62,615 nucleotides of DNA, from positions 1 to 62,615 of the forward strand of contig NZ_WWGX01000006.1 of the NCBI RefSeq assembly GCF_009862265.1, written 5' to 3'. The stretch is from Streptomyces sp. SID8352. GTDB taxonomy: Bacteria; Actinomycetota; Actinomycetes; Streptomycetales; Streptomycetaceae. Below, piece by piece: positions 34,065-42,548 of the stretch. Below the pieces are notes generated by a model that saw nothing but the letters and a program-made list of their open reading frames with translations, did no database searches and was not told where the DNA came from. How positions within the stretch are numbered: position 1 is the stretch's first letter; every line of letters begins with the position of its first letter. Position numbers and translations under genes: made by a program.

Positions 34065-34595
34065 TCACGTCAGGGCGACGCACCCCCGCTCCTCCAGCCG
34101 GGCGAGCAGCGGCAGCGAGGGGTCGGTTCCGTTCCACCGCAGGTCCAGCTTCTCCGGCGAGAGCATCCGGGCGAGCCGGCCGGGCAGGCGGCCCAGGTGG
34201 TTGCTCCGCAGGTCGATCCGGTGCAGCAGGGGAAGGTCCGCCGGCGGCTCCGCCGCCTCGGCCAGGGCGTTCTCCCGCAGGTCCGGGTGGCGCAGCTCGC
34301 GCGGCCCGGCCACCGGCGCCGGGACGGACCCGATCGCGTTCCCCCGCAGCCGCAGCCGCAGCCGCAGCCGCAGCCGCAGCCGCAGCCGCAGCCGCGGCTC
34401 GCGCGGGGTCCGGAGCCCGCCGACGGCATCGGGCAGGGTGGTGAGCCGGTTGTGCCGGGCCCTGAGTTCGACGAGACCGGTCAGCCCGCCGATGGTCTCC
34501 GGCAGGGTGGTGAGGGCGGAACCGTCTTCCGTCAGGGGCGCGATCGAACACCCGTTGGTGGAACCGGAGATCGGCGGACCGAACCGAACGATCAC
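34065..34595 (-). CDS. Leucine-rich-repeat protein, probably degraded
   Basis: The 176-residue reading has leucine-rich repeats of the LxxLPxxxGxLxxLxxLxLxxNxL type: LTTLPETIGGLTGLVELRARHNRLTTLPDAVGGL, GNAIGSVPAPV, LPLLHRIDLRSNHLGRLPGRLARML and PEKLDLRWNG. The fourth repeat is interrupted by a run of Leu-Arg pairs coded by a CCGCAG hexanucleotide array (34344-34391). The amino end shows no clean start or ribosome site, and the protein is short for the family, so this may be a shrinking gene or pseudogene. Actinobacterial proteins of this type are cytoplasmic with unknown roles. Confidence 0.55.
   Translation of the reverse strand: MIVRFGPPISGSTNGCSIAPLTEDGSALTTLPETIGGLTGLVELRARHNRLTTLPDAVGGLRTPREPRLRLRLRLRLRLRLRLRGNAIGSVPAPVAGPRELRHPDLRENALAEAAEPPADLPLLHRIDLRSNHLGRLPGRLARMLSPEKLDLRWNGTDPSLPLLARLEERGCVALT
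34344..34391. repeat. Hexanucleotide array (CCGCAG)8
   Basis: Eight perfect copies of CCGCAG in a row, followed by one CCGCGG, lie inside the leucine-rich-repeat gene. On the minus strand they read CTGCGG, Leu-Arg. The unit is a multiple of three, so copy-number change would lengthen or shorten the protein without a frameshift. Confidence 0.95.
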
Positions 34596-34797
34596 CTCAA
34601 CCCGGCCGGGGGCCGCCCCGCCCCGGTCCGCATGCCGCCCCGCCCGCCGCCGTCGCCCCCGCCGCTCTCGTCATCACCCGTACGGATGTGCCGTGCCGTG
34701 GCGGCGGCCCGCGCCCGGGGCGGCCGCATACGCTGCCGGAGGCGGTCGCCGAAGGGCACCGCGGGATCGATCCGGTACGTGAACCAGGAGCAGTGTT

Positions 34798-35526
34798 ATG
34801 CGATTTGACGATCACCGCGTGGTCATCACCGCGGCCGGCCGCGACTTCGGCCGCACCCTGGCCCTCCGCTTCGCCGACCTCGGCGCCGAAGTCCTCCTCT
34901 CGGCGCGGACCCTCGCCGCCGCGGAACGCGTCCGCGACGAGATCCACGACCGGGGTAACGCCAAGGCCCACGCCTTCGCCTGCGATCTGACCGATCCGGC
35001 CTCGATCCGCGCCTTCGCCGACGACGTGGCCGGGCACACCGACCGCGTCGACATCCTGGTCAACAACGGCGCCCGCTACCTCGAAGGACCGGACCTCGGG
35101 TCCGCGTCCGACACCGACGTCGTCGACACCATCGCGTCCGGCGCCACCGGAACCGTGCTGACCGTCAAGAACTTCCTTCCCCTGCTGCTCCGTTCGGAGC
35201 GGCCGGACGTGGTGACCATGGTCTCCGCCTGCGGGACCGCCAACCACCACCGCTCCGAGGCCCACGACGCCTTCTACGCGGCCAAGAGCGCCCAGGCGGG
35301 ATTCGTGGAGATCCTCTCCAAGCGCCTGCGGCCCCGGGGAGTGCGGGTGATCTCCCTCTACCCGCCCGACTTCGACAACTGCGATCCGCTCTCCGGGCAG
35401 TGGGAGACCACCCCGCGCGGAAGCGAGGACAACCTCACCGCGCAGTCGCTCGTGGATTGCGTCTTCTTCGCCGTCGCCCAGCCCCGCGACTGCTTCATCA
35501 AGGCGTTCCACTTCGAGCAGGTGTGA
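34798..35526 (+). CDS. Short-chain dehydrogenase/reductase
   Basis: The 242-residue protein is a classical-type SDR using NAD(P)H. It has a variant glycine loop TAAGRDFGRTLALRFADLG (about residues 11-29; usual TGxxxGIG is changed), CDLTDPASIRAFADDV, the NNGA motif in ILVNNGARYLEG, the catalytic Ser region MVSACGTANHHRS and the YAAKSAQAGFVEIL motif with catalytic Tyr and Lys. ATG 34798 follows AGGAG. It stands alone between a degraded LRR gene and a secreted protein, so nothing suggests the substrate. The carboxy end (FIKAFHFEQV) fits the family. Confidence 0.85.
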   Translation: MRFDDHRVVITAAGRDFGRTLALRFADLGAEVLLSARTLAAAERVRDEIHDRGNAKAHAFACDLTDPASIRAFADDVAGHTDRVDILVNNGARYLEGPDLGSASDTDVVDTIASGATGTVLTVKNFLPLLLRSERPDVVTMVSACGTANHHRSEAHDAFYAAKSAQAGFVEILSKRLRPRGVRVISLYPPDFDNCDPLSGQWETTPRGSEDNLTAQSLVDCVFFAVAQPRDCFIKAFHFEQV

Positions 35527-35807
35527 CCGGCCCGCGGTGCCCTAGCGCCGCTGGAAATCAACTGACCACCCATCAAATCATGCCCACCCTGCGGCCGATG
35601 GGCCGAGAAGACGGCGAGGAGCGGTGAGGGGCGCGGGACGGGGGGCGCGACGGCGGGCGGCGGGCGGGGTCCTAGGAATCTCGGATACCGGCGGCCGTCC
35701 GGACGCTGACAAGCTGGGCGCGGCCGACCGGGCGGAGGTGTCCGTCCCCCTCGCGCCGTGTGGGCCATCCGTTCACGCCCCCTGCCGTCTCCTCACCTGG
35801 AGATCCC

Positions 35808-36755
35808 ATGCGTTCATCCGTCCGGCGCATCGTCCTCTCGGCCGTGCTCGCCCTGGCGGGCCTGCTGCTGGCGCCCACCGGCGCCCAGGCGGCCGCCGCC
35901 CCCTCCTCGGTCCTGTTCAACCAGGCGTCCGAGCGCTGTCCCAACGGCGCCACCTGGGGCTCACTGGACCTGCGCCCCTGCGCTCCCTCCGACAACCCCG
36001 TCCAGTGGGTGTTCACGCCCGTCGCGGGCATGCCGAGCGTCTACACCCTCAACTACGCCGCTGACCAGCGTTCCTGCCTGACGAACCACGACGGCCCGAC
36101 CGGCGCGCAGTGCACGGGCGAGACCAAGCAGATGTGGAAGGTCACCCCCTTCAACGCCACCGGCCAGGCGCCGAAGTACGACATGCTCGGGGTACGGCTG
36201 CAGAACATCGCCGACTCCCAGTGCCTGGACAACACCAAGAAGAACTTCGGCGGCTACAAGCTCTACATGTACCCCTGCAACAGCGGCACCTACCAGCAGT
36301 GGAACATCTACCGCTCCACCTACGAGGCCCTGTTCGGCGGCGTCGCCACCCACAACGGCATGACCTGGGCCACCCTGGAGCAGCGCCCCGACGACGTCGT
36401 GCACGTCGGCTACGACACCAGCAGCGACCCGTACTCCGGCGACAGCCCCGCCTCCTCCGTGCTGCCCGTGCTGTGCATCCGCCAGGACGGCCGCCCCGCC
36501 CCGGCGGGAGTGCCCGTCGGCGGCTACCACAGCTGGGCCGGTGGTGAGGTGAGGGCCACCGTCCCCGTTTCCGGGACGCAGCTCTCCAGCCGCGCCGCCG
36601 CCGACCAGCTCTGCGCCGGCCACTTCGGCGCCGGGTTCCGCATGGCCGAGTTCCACGACGGCGAGGGCTGGGGCCTCTGGGCCAACGGCACCCTGCCCGC
36701 CAACACCCGCTTCTGGACCGCCATCGACGACCAGCGGGCCAACCCCTGGAACTGA
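35808..36755 (+). CDS. Secreted ricin-type-lectin-like protein with a second C-terminal domain
   Basis: The 315-residue product has a signal peptide (RRIVLSAVLALAGLLLAPTGAQA). Residues about 35-165 look like a beta-trefoil lectin (WVFTPV, YTLNYAADQRSCLTNHDG, VRLQNIADSQCLDNTKKNFGGYKLYMYPCNSGTYQQWNIY, with QW motifs). The carboxy part (from about 175) has VLPVLCIRQDG, GYHSWAGGEVRATVPVSGTQL and FGAGFRMAEFHDGEGWGLWA to the end RFWTAIDDQRANPWN, a motif set I have seen in secreted bacterial proteins of unknown function. It probably binds sugar outside the cell. ATG 35808 has GGAG upstream. It is followed by a strong terminator hairpin. Confidence 0.7.
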   Translation: MRSSVRRIVLSAVLALAGLLLAPTGAQAAAAPSSVLFNQASERCPNGATWGSLDLRPCAPSDNPVQWVFTPVAGMPSVYTLNYAADQRSCLTNHDGPTGAQCTGETKQMWKVTPFNATGQAPKYDMLGVRLQNIADSQCLDNTKKNFGGYKLYMYPCNSGTYQQWNIYRSTYEALFGGVATHNGMTWATLEQRPDDVVHVGYDTSSDPYSGDSPASSVLPVLCIRQDGRPAPAGVPVGGYHSWAGGEVRATVPVSGTQLSSRAAADQLCAGHFGAGFRMAEFHDGEGWGLWANGTLPANTRFWTAIDDQRANPWN

Positions 36756-36763
36756 TCGCACCC

Positions 36764-36809
36764 GGAGGACCGGGGTGGGCGCCGGGAGCGGTGTCCACCC
36801 CGGTCTTCC
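36764..36809 (+). terminator. Terminator after the lectin-like gene
   Basis: GGAGGACCGGGGTGG pairs with CCACCCCGGTCTTCC (one G-U pair and otherwise complementary) around a 16-base loop. It covers the GTG at 36791, which argues against that codon as the start of the next gene. Confidence 0.8.
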
Positions 36810-36877
36810 GGCCATTCTCGGGCGTTTCGTCCGGCCCGGCTCCTGGGCGCCCACCGGAATCCGTAGGCTTGCGGTCC

Positions 36878-37954
36878 GTGGCCGGACGACGTGACACCGA
36901 GCGGGAAGTCCTCGGTTCCATAGCGGAGTTGGCGACCGGCGGGCTGCGTCCGGTCGAGCTGTTCCACGAGCTGCACCGGTTGCTCGCGGGCCCCCTCGGA
37001 TTCGACGGCGGCTGCTGGCACGGCAACGACCCGGTCACCGGCTTCCCCACCTCCACCGTCTCCGACGGCCTCGACCCCGCCCTCTTCGAACAGGCCGTCC
37101 ACCTGGAACTGCTGAGCGGGGACACCACCACCTTCACCGCGATCCGCACCGCCGGACATCGCGCCCAGAGCGTCGGCCGCGCCACCGAGGGCCGCCCCGA
37201 GCGGAGCGTGCGCTACCGGGAACTGCTCCGTCCCAGCGGCTACGGCGACGAACTGCGGATCAACTTCGACCTCGGCGGCGGCCGGTGGGCGAGCGCCGCC
37301 TTCATGCGCGAACGCGCCCGGGGCCGTTTCGACCGGCCCGAACTGCGGCTGGCCGAACGGGTCGCCGCCCCCATCGGCGCCGCTCTGCGCGGCGTCCACC
37401 TCGCCGCGCTGCGCCGCGCCCCGGGCACACGGCCCCTGGACGCTCCGGCCGTGGTGGTGCTCGACCGGCACGGACGGCTGCTCCACACCGACGCCGCCGC
37501 CCGCGAACTGATCGGCCGGATGGCCGAACCCACCGCCCACACCGGCGGTGTGCCCAGCGGCTTCCTCACCGTCGCCCGTCAGGCCGCGTGGGCCGACGGC
37601 CCCGCCGAGGTGCGGGTGCGCACCCCCGACGGGCAGTGGCTCACCCTGCACGCCGCCCCGCTGGAGGGACCCGGCGGGGGCGTCGCCGTCGTCGCCGCAC
37701 CCGCCTCCCCGGCCCAGCGGCTGCCGCTGGCCATCCTCGCCCACGGACTGTCCCCGCGCGAGCGGCAGGTCGCCCTGCACGCGGTGCGCGGCGCCAGCAC
37801 CAAGGCCATCGCCGCCCTGCTCCACCTCAGCGTGCCCACCGTCCAGCAGCACGTCACCGCGATCCTCGACAAGACCGGTGTGCGCAACCGCCGCGAACTC
37901 GTCGCCCTCCTGATGACGGACCATCTGCCGACCCTGGGCCTCCCCCCGGAGTAG
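36878..37954 (+). CDS. LuxR-family transcriptional regulator with GAF-like sensor region
   Basis: The 358-residue protein has a carboxy LuxR helix-turn-helix (LSPRERQVALHAVRGASTKAIAALLHLSVPTVQQHVTAILDKTGVRNRRELVALL, about residues 290-345). The front part (from LFHELHRLLAGPLGFDGGCWHG through LRINFDLGGGRWASAAFMRE) resembles a GAF-type sensor, then a PAS-like stretch (VVVLDRHGRLLHTDAAARELIG). I chose GTG 36878: TAGGCT stands nine bases before it, as in leaderless Streptomyces genes, and the upstream alternative at 36791 falls in a terminator. The signal and targets are unknown. Confidence 0.78.
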   Translation: MAGRRDTEREVLGSIAELATGGLRPVELFHELHRLLAGPLGFDGGCWHGNDPVTGFPTSTVSDGLDPALFEQAVHLELLSGDTTTFTAIRTAGHRAQSVGRATEGRPERSVRYRELLRPSGYGDELRINFDLGGGRWASAAFMRERARGRFDRPELRLAERVAAPIGAALRGVHLAALRRAPGTRPLDAPAVVVLDRHGRLLHTDAAARELIGRMAEPTAHTGGVPSGFLTVARQAAWADGPAEVRVRTPDGQWLTLHAAPLEGPGGGVAVVAAPASPAQRLPLAILAHGLSPRERQVALHAVRGASTKAIAALLHLSVPTVQQHVTAILDKTGVRNRRELVALLMTDHLPTLGLPPE

Positions 37955-38423
37955 CCGCGGGACGTGTGGCGCCGCGGCCCTCTCCGGCGGGGTGCCCGGG
38001 GATGCCGCAGTCCGGGCCGGGTGGACGGCGGACCGCCGAGGTGCCGGCCCGCCCCTCACACCGGTGGGGCGCCCGCTGCCGTGACGGCCGGCACCGCGAG
38101 GCCCCGCCGATGCCGGGCGCCCCCGCCCCGGAAGGGATGCCGCCCGGCCACGGCGGGTGCGCGGACCGGCCACGGGCGGTGCGCGCACCCGGAGTCCGGG
38201 TTCATTCGCGCCGCGCACCGGACGCCCCGCACCGGACGCCCTGCACCGGACGGCGCGCGGCGGGCGCACCCGGCCCCGCCGGGCCGGGTGATCCGCAGAA
38301 GCGGTGGAGGAGGATCAACACCTATGCACGCAAAGGGACTTGAGTATTCGCGTGGCTCCTGCGTCGGCCCAGTTCAGGGCGCTCGTGCAGTCGGGGCGGG
38401 AGGTCTCGCCCCCTCCGCATCCC
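37955..38423. other. Intergenic region upstream of the GH3 gene
   Basis: About 470 bp with no supported gene. It includes short repeats (CACCGGACGCC) near 38217-38250 and one small open frame (38324-38428, 34 codons) preceded by GGAGGAGG but with no recognisable content. The useful regulatory signal is the DasR-like site just downstream. Confidence 0.4.
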
Positions 38424-38439
38424 ATTAGTCTGGACCTCT
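38424..38439 (+). promoter_or_regulatory. DasR-like operator (dre) and promoter of the GH3 gene
   Basis: ATTAGTCTGGACCTCT matches 12 of 16 positions of the DasR consensus palindrome AGTGGTCTAGACCACT. It overlaps the start of a likely promoter: -35 TTGCCC (38439-38444), 18-bp spacer, -10 TACGTT (38463-38468). DasR is the GlcNAc-responsive repressor of chitin-related genes in Streptomyces, so the site suits the GlcNAc-releasing enzyme encoded 100 bp downstream. Confidence 0.55.
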
Positions 38440-38539
38440 TGCCCCGCCCGTGATCGGCGGGCTACGTTTCGCGCTGTTGGGAGTCCTTCACGTTTCCTTC
38501 AACTCCCTTGACCTGCAAGGCCGGAAGGAGCATGTCCCC

Positions 38540-40366
38540 ATGCAGCAGCGGAGCCTTTCCAGACGATCCGTCCTCGCCTCGGCGACCGTGGTGGCCGCGG
38601 GCGCGACGGGCGTCGTCGGGGTGGCGGCGACCCCCGCGGTCGCGCGGAAGCGCGACGACCGCCTCAAGAAGATCATCTCCAGGATGAGCGTCGAGGCGAA
38701 GATCGGCCAGCTGTTCGTCCCGTACTTCTACGGCACGTCGGCGACGTCCCCCAACCAGTTCGACCAGGAGCGCAACCTCGCCGAGCTCGGGGTCCGCACC
38801 CTGGCCGAGCTGATCGCCAAGTACCACATCGGCGGCGTCATCTACTTCTCCGGCTGGGCCAACAACATCCAGGACCCGCACCAGATAGCGGACCTGACCA
38901 ACGGCGTGCAGCGGGCCTCGCTCGCCCTTCCCACCCCCATCCCCTCGCTGATCTCCATCGATCAGGAGCACGGGGCCAACGTCCGCATCGGCAGTGGCGC
39001 CACCCAGCTCCCCGGGGCGATGGCGCTCGGCGCCGGCCGCTCGCTCTCCGACGCGCGCGCCGCCGGACGGATATCGGGCACCGAACTCGCCGCCCTGGGC
39101 ATCCACCAGAACTTCGCCCCGGTCGCCGACGTGAACGTCAACCCGGCCAACCCCATCATCAACGTCCGCTCCTTCGGCGCCGACGCCCGCGATGTCGGCC
39201 GCATGGTGGCGGCCCAGGTGACGGGCTACCAGCAGGCCGGCGTGGTGGCCTGCGCCAAGCACTTCCCGGGCCACGGGGACACCGGGGAGGACAGCCACAC
39301 CGGACTGCCCGTGATCACCCACACCCGCGAGGAGTGGGAGCGCATCGACGCCCCGCCCTTCCGGGCCGCGATCGCCGCGGGCGTCGACTCGATCATGACG
39401 GCGCACCTCCAGGTCCCCGCGCTCGACCCCAGCAACGACCCGGCCACCCTCTCGCCCACCATCCTCCAGGGCGTGCTGCGCGGCGAACTCGGCTTCGACG
39501 GCGTGATCGTGACCGACGCGCTCAACATGCGGGGCGTGCGCACCAAGTACGGCGACGACCGGGTGCCCGTCCTCGCCCTCAAGGCGGGCGCCGACCAGTT
39601 GCTGTTCCCGCCGAACATCGACGTCGCCTACCACGGCGTCCTCGCAGCCGTCCGCGCCGGCGAGATCACCGAGGCCCGGCTCGACGAGTCGGTCCTGCGC
39701 ATCCTGCGGCTCAAGGACAAGGCCGGCCTGCTCGACGGCAGCCCCTATGTCTCCGCGAAGCAGGTCGACCGGGTCGTCGGCGCCCGCAAGCACCTGAACG
39801 AGGCCGCCCGGATCGCCGAGCGCACCACCACCCTGCTCGTCAACCAGCGCGAGACGCTCCCGCTGCGCCGCAAGCAGAAGAAGCTGCTCGTGGTCGGCGC
39901 CAGCCCGGCCTTCCCGACCGACAGCACCCGCACCACCGTGCCCGAACTGGCCAGGGCCTTCGACGAGCTGGGCTACAGCACCACCCGGCTCGCCACCGGC
40001 CGGACGCCCGACGCTGCGGCGATCGACGCGGCCGTGGCCGCCGCGCGCGGACGGGACGCGGTGGTCGTCACCACCGACAACGTCAACGCCACCAGCGCCC
40101 AGCGCACCCTGGTGGCCCGACTCCTCGCCACCGGTGTCCCCGTCATCCACCTCGCGGTGCGCAACCCCTACGACATCGCCCACCTCCCCGGTGTCCGGGC
40201 CTCCCTGGTCTCCTACTGCTGGACCGAGGTCGAACTGCGCGCCGCGGCCCGGGTGATCGCCGGCCGGGTCGAGCCGCGCGGCAAGCTGCCCGTTCCGATC
40301 CAGCGGGCCGACGATCCGGCCAAGGTCCTCTTCCGGGCCGGGCACGGCCTGTCGTACTGCGACTGA
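38540..40366 (+). CDS. Tat-exported GH3 beta-N-acetylglucosaminidase (NagZ-like)
   Basis: The 608-residue glycoside hydrolase begins with a twin-arginine signal (SRRSVLASATVVAAGATGVVG). The catalytic GH3 domain has ISIDQEHGANVRI, the nucleophile region VIVTDALNMRGV with Asp, and KHFPGHGDTGEDSHTGLP, whose Asp-His loop marks N-acetylhexosaminidases within GH3. A GH3 carboxy domain follows (residues about 410-605). It should remove GlcNAc from chitooligosaccharides or muropeptides outside the cell. ATG 38540 has GGAAGGAG nine bases upstream. A DasR-like site in its promoter fits GlcNAc control. It is monocistronic, with its own terminator. Confidence 0.9.
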   Translation: MQQRSLSRRSVLASATVVAAGATGVVGVAATPAVARKRDDRLKKIISRMSVEAKIGQLFVPYFYGTSATSPNQFDQERNLAELGVRTLAELIAKYHIGGVIYFSGWANNIQDPHQIADLTNGVQRASLALPTPIPSLISIDQEHGANVRIGSGATQLPGAMALGAGRSLSDARAAGRISGTELAALGIHQNFAPVADVNVNPANPIINVRSFGADARDVGRMVAAQVTGYQQAGVVACAKHFPGHGDTGEDSHTGLPVITHTREEWERIDAPPFRAAIAAGVDSIMTAHLQVPALDPSNDPATLSPTILQGVLRGELGFDGVIVTDALNMRGVRTKYGDDRVPVLALKAGADQLLFPPNIDVAYHGVLAAVRAGEITEARLDESVLRILRLKDKAGLLDGSPYVSAKQVDRVVGARKHLNEAARIAERTTTLLVNQRETLPLRRKQKKLLVVGASPAFPTDSTRTTVPELARAFDELGYSTTRLATGRTPDAAAIDAAVAAARGRDAVVVTTDNVNATSAQRTLVARLLATGVPVIHLAVRNPYDIAHLPGVRASLVSYCWTEVELRAAARVIAGRVEPRGKLPVPIQRADDPAKVLFRAGHGLSYCD

Positions 40367-40389
40367 CGCCCGCGCCCGCCCGCGCCCCC

Positions 40390-40424
40390 GGCCCCGGTGC
40401 CTCCCGCAGGGGAGCACCGGGGCC
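40390..40424 (+). terminator. Terminator of the GH3 gene
   Basis: GGCCCCGGTGC pairs perfectly with GCACCGGGGCC (11 bp), with partial pairing of the inner bases. It begins 24 bases after the stop. Confidence 0.85.
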
Positions 40425-40773
40425 GTCCGGTCGCGGCGGGCGCCCCTCCGGACGGGCACCCCTTCCGGGCGGCGGTCGGCGAGCAGCGGTCGGCGACGGG
40501 CGTCGTGGGCCGGGCCGGGCCGTTGAACCCGACGAGCGGGCGGGACGGCGGGGCCGGGGCACCTCGCGGGACCCGGTGCCGCGCCGCCCCCGCCGGACGA
40601 AGGGTGACACCGGGGAGTCGCTCCGCCGCCGTCACAGCCCCTGCCTCCGGTCGCCCCGATCCGGTGACCGCGGCCTCCGGCAGCACCTCCCGCACGGGCC
40701 GTTCCCTCGTCCCCGGAATAAACCTCCACACGCTCGACTTCCTTCTTTCCGGTGATTCGGGAGGGCCGGACGG
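40425..40773. other. Intergenic region before the aldehyde dehydrogenase gene
   Basis: Roughly 350 bp with no supported gene or hairpin of note. It becomes less GC-rich toward the end (CCGGAATAAACCTCCACACG near 40715), where a promoter for the next gene probably lies. Confidence 0.4.
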
Positions 40774-42453
40774 GTGAAGCGGGCGCACCGGTCCAAGAAT
40801 GCTGCCGTGACCCGTCCCACCGGCGCACCGCCGCCGACCTATCCCGTTCTGCTGGGGGGTGTTCCCGTGCCCGGCGAGGGCTGGGTCCACTGGCCCCGCG
40901 GCAGCGCCCTGCTCCAGGACACCTACGACGTGCTCGCGCTCAAGGCACGCCTCGACCACGGCCGCGCCGTCCCCGGCGACGGGACCGACCCCCGTCTCGC
41001 CGGGAGGGTCGCCCGCTCCACGCCCGAGCAGGTCACCGCCGCCCTCGCCGAGGCCCGCGCCGCCCAGCCGGTCTGGGCCGGGGTGCCGCTGGAGAGACGG
41101 CTCGACTTCGTCCTCGCCGTCCACCGGCGGCTGCGCGAGCGGGCCGACGACTTCACCGGCGTCCTCGTCGCCGAGGGGCATCCCTTACGGGTCGCGGAGT
41201 GGGCCCTGTCGGCCGCCCTCGCCCTCACCCACCCCGACACCGTCGACCACGCCCGCCCGCTCCTGCGCTGGGAGGGCGAACGGTCCGGCCGCCGCATACG
41301 CCTCGTGCGCAAGCCGGACGGCGTCGTCTGCCTCGACCCGGCGCGCAACGCCCCCCTGCTCACCGCCCTCGCGGCCGTCCCCACCCTGGCCGCGGGCAAC
41401 GCGGTCGTCCTCAACGCCCCGCCCTCCGTACCGCTCGGCACCGTCCATGTCTTCCACACGGTGATCGCCCCGCTCCTCGCGGAGCACGGGGCACCGCCCG
41501 GCACCCTCAGCGTCCTGTGCGCCCCGGCCCGGCCCGTGCTGCGCGCCTGGCTCGCCTCGCCCGACTGCGACGACGTCTTCTTCTTCGGCGGCTCCCGGGA
41601 GGGCGCCGAACTCACCCGGTCCTGCATCGACCACGGCAAGAAGCCGATCATGGAGATGGCCGGCAACGACGCCCTCGTCGTCTGGCGGGACGCCGACCTG
41701 CCCCGTGCCGTCGACGCGGCGCTGGAGCGCTACCACGGCTCCGGGCAGCTCTGCTTCGCCCCCAAGTTCGCCCTGGTCCACCCGGCGGCTGCCGACGAGT
41801 TCACCCGTCTGCTGCACGAGCGGGTCGCGGCGCTCAGGGTGGGGCCGCCCGAGGACCCGGACGTGGTGCTCACCCCCGTGGTCAAGCGGTCCCAGTGCCA
41901 GGACGTCCTCGACGACGCCCTCGCGCACGGGGCCGAGCTGCTCTGCGGCGGCGAACCGGTCGACGTGCACGGCGCCCCGTCGCGCCGGGGCCCCTTCGTC
42001 CGACCGGTGCTGCTGCGCGTGCGCGGCCTGGACGCGGCGGCACGGATGCGGGCCGTCGCCGAGGAGACCTTCTTCCCCCTGATGTGCGTGATCGTGCCGG
42101 AGGAGACCCCCGAGGGGCCGTACGCGGACGGCGAACTGCTGGACACCGTCCTCTCCTTTGTCAACGCCAACCCCTACGGGCTGCGCAACTCCCTCTGGGC
42201 CCGCGACCCGCAGGTGATCGACCGGTTCGCGGACGAGGTGACCAACGGGGGAGTCCTCAAGGTCAACGACAGCCACATCGGCACCCTCCCCGTGCTGCCC
42301 ATCATCGGCGGCACCGGGCTCACCGGCGGCGTCTTCGGCGAGGCCAACATTCCCTTCCTCCGGACCACCCGGCTCCAGGGCATCAGCATCGGCACCGGGC
42401 GGCCGGACCACTTCGACCACCTCGCCACCGCCGGGCCGCCGCGCCACCCGTGA
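40774..42453 (+). CDS. Aldehyde dehydrogenase family protein
   Basis: This 559-residue NAD(P)-dependent aldehyde dehydrogenase has PTLAAGNAVVLNAPPSVP (cofactor-binding region), FFFGGSREGAEL in place of the usual TGS loop, the general-base Glu in KPIMEMAGNDALVVW and the catalytic Cys in YHGSGQLCFAPKFALVH, then EETFFPLMCVIVPE and NANPYGLRNSLWA. GTG 40774 follows GGGAGG at good spacing; GTG 40807 (removing eleven residues) is an alternative. Substrate is unknown. The gene is 95 bp before the EF-hand gene in the same direction, suggesting linked use, perhaps calcium-controlled; that is only inference. Confidence 0.85.
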   Translation: MKRAHRSKNAAVTRPTGAPPPTYPVLLGGVPVPGEGWVHWPRGSALLQDTYDVLALKARLDHGRAVPGDGTDPRLAGRVARSTPEQVTAALAEARAAQPVWAGVPLERRLDFVLAVHRRLRERADDFTGVLVAEGHPLRVAEWALSAALALTHPDTVDHARPLLRWEGERSGRRIRLVRKPDGVVCLDPARNAPLLTALAAVPTLAAGNAVVLNAPPSVPLGTVHVFHTVIAPLLAEHGAPPGTLSVLCAPARPVLRAWLASPDCDDVFFFGGSREGAELTRSCIDHGKKPIMEMAGNDALVVWRDADLPRAVDAALERYHGSGQLCFAPKFALVHPAAADEFTRLLHERVAALRVGPPEDPDVVLTPVVKRSQCQDVLDDALAHGAELLCGGEPVDVHGAPSRRGPFVRPVLLRVRGLDAAARMRAVAEETFFPLMCVIVPEETPEGPYADGELLDTVLSFVNANPYGLRNSLWARDPQVIDRFADEVTNGGVLKVNDSHIGTLPVLPIIGGTGLTGGVFGEANIPFLRTTRLQGISIGTGRPDHFDHLATAGPPRHP

Positions 42454-42548
42454 GCCCGGCCCCCGCGCGAGCGCCCCCGGCGCCGCGTCCGCGTTCCCCC
42501 CTCCCACCGCGCCGTCGCGGCACCGCGACGCCCGAAGAAAGGCACACC

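Noticed and set aside
34042..34551. Minus-strand ORF with a long poly-Ala run
   Set aside because: It is the other-frame reading of the CCGCAG array and LRR gene.
36791..36877. GTG 36791 as start of the LuxR regulator
   Set aside because: It lies inside a strong terminator hairpin of the preceding gene and adds 29 residues of low-quality sequence; GTG 36878 has a leaderless-type -10 box.
38324..38428. 34-codon ORF before the GH3 gene with GGAGGAGG upstream
   Set aside because: Its end overlaps the DasR-like site, spacing from the ribosome site is long, and the peptide has no recognisable content; likely chance.
40752..42548. Upstream extension of the EF-hand frame (786-residue ORF)
   Set aside because: The region before 42549 is an Arg-rich antiphase reading of the aldehyde dehydrogenase gene; ATG 42549 has its own ribosome site.
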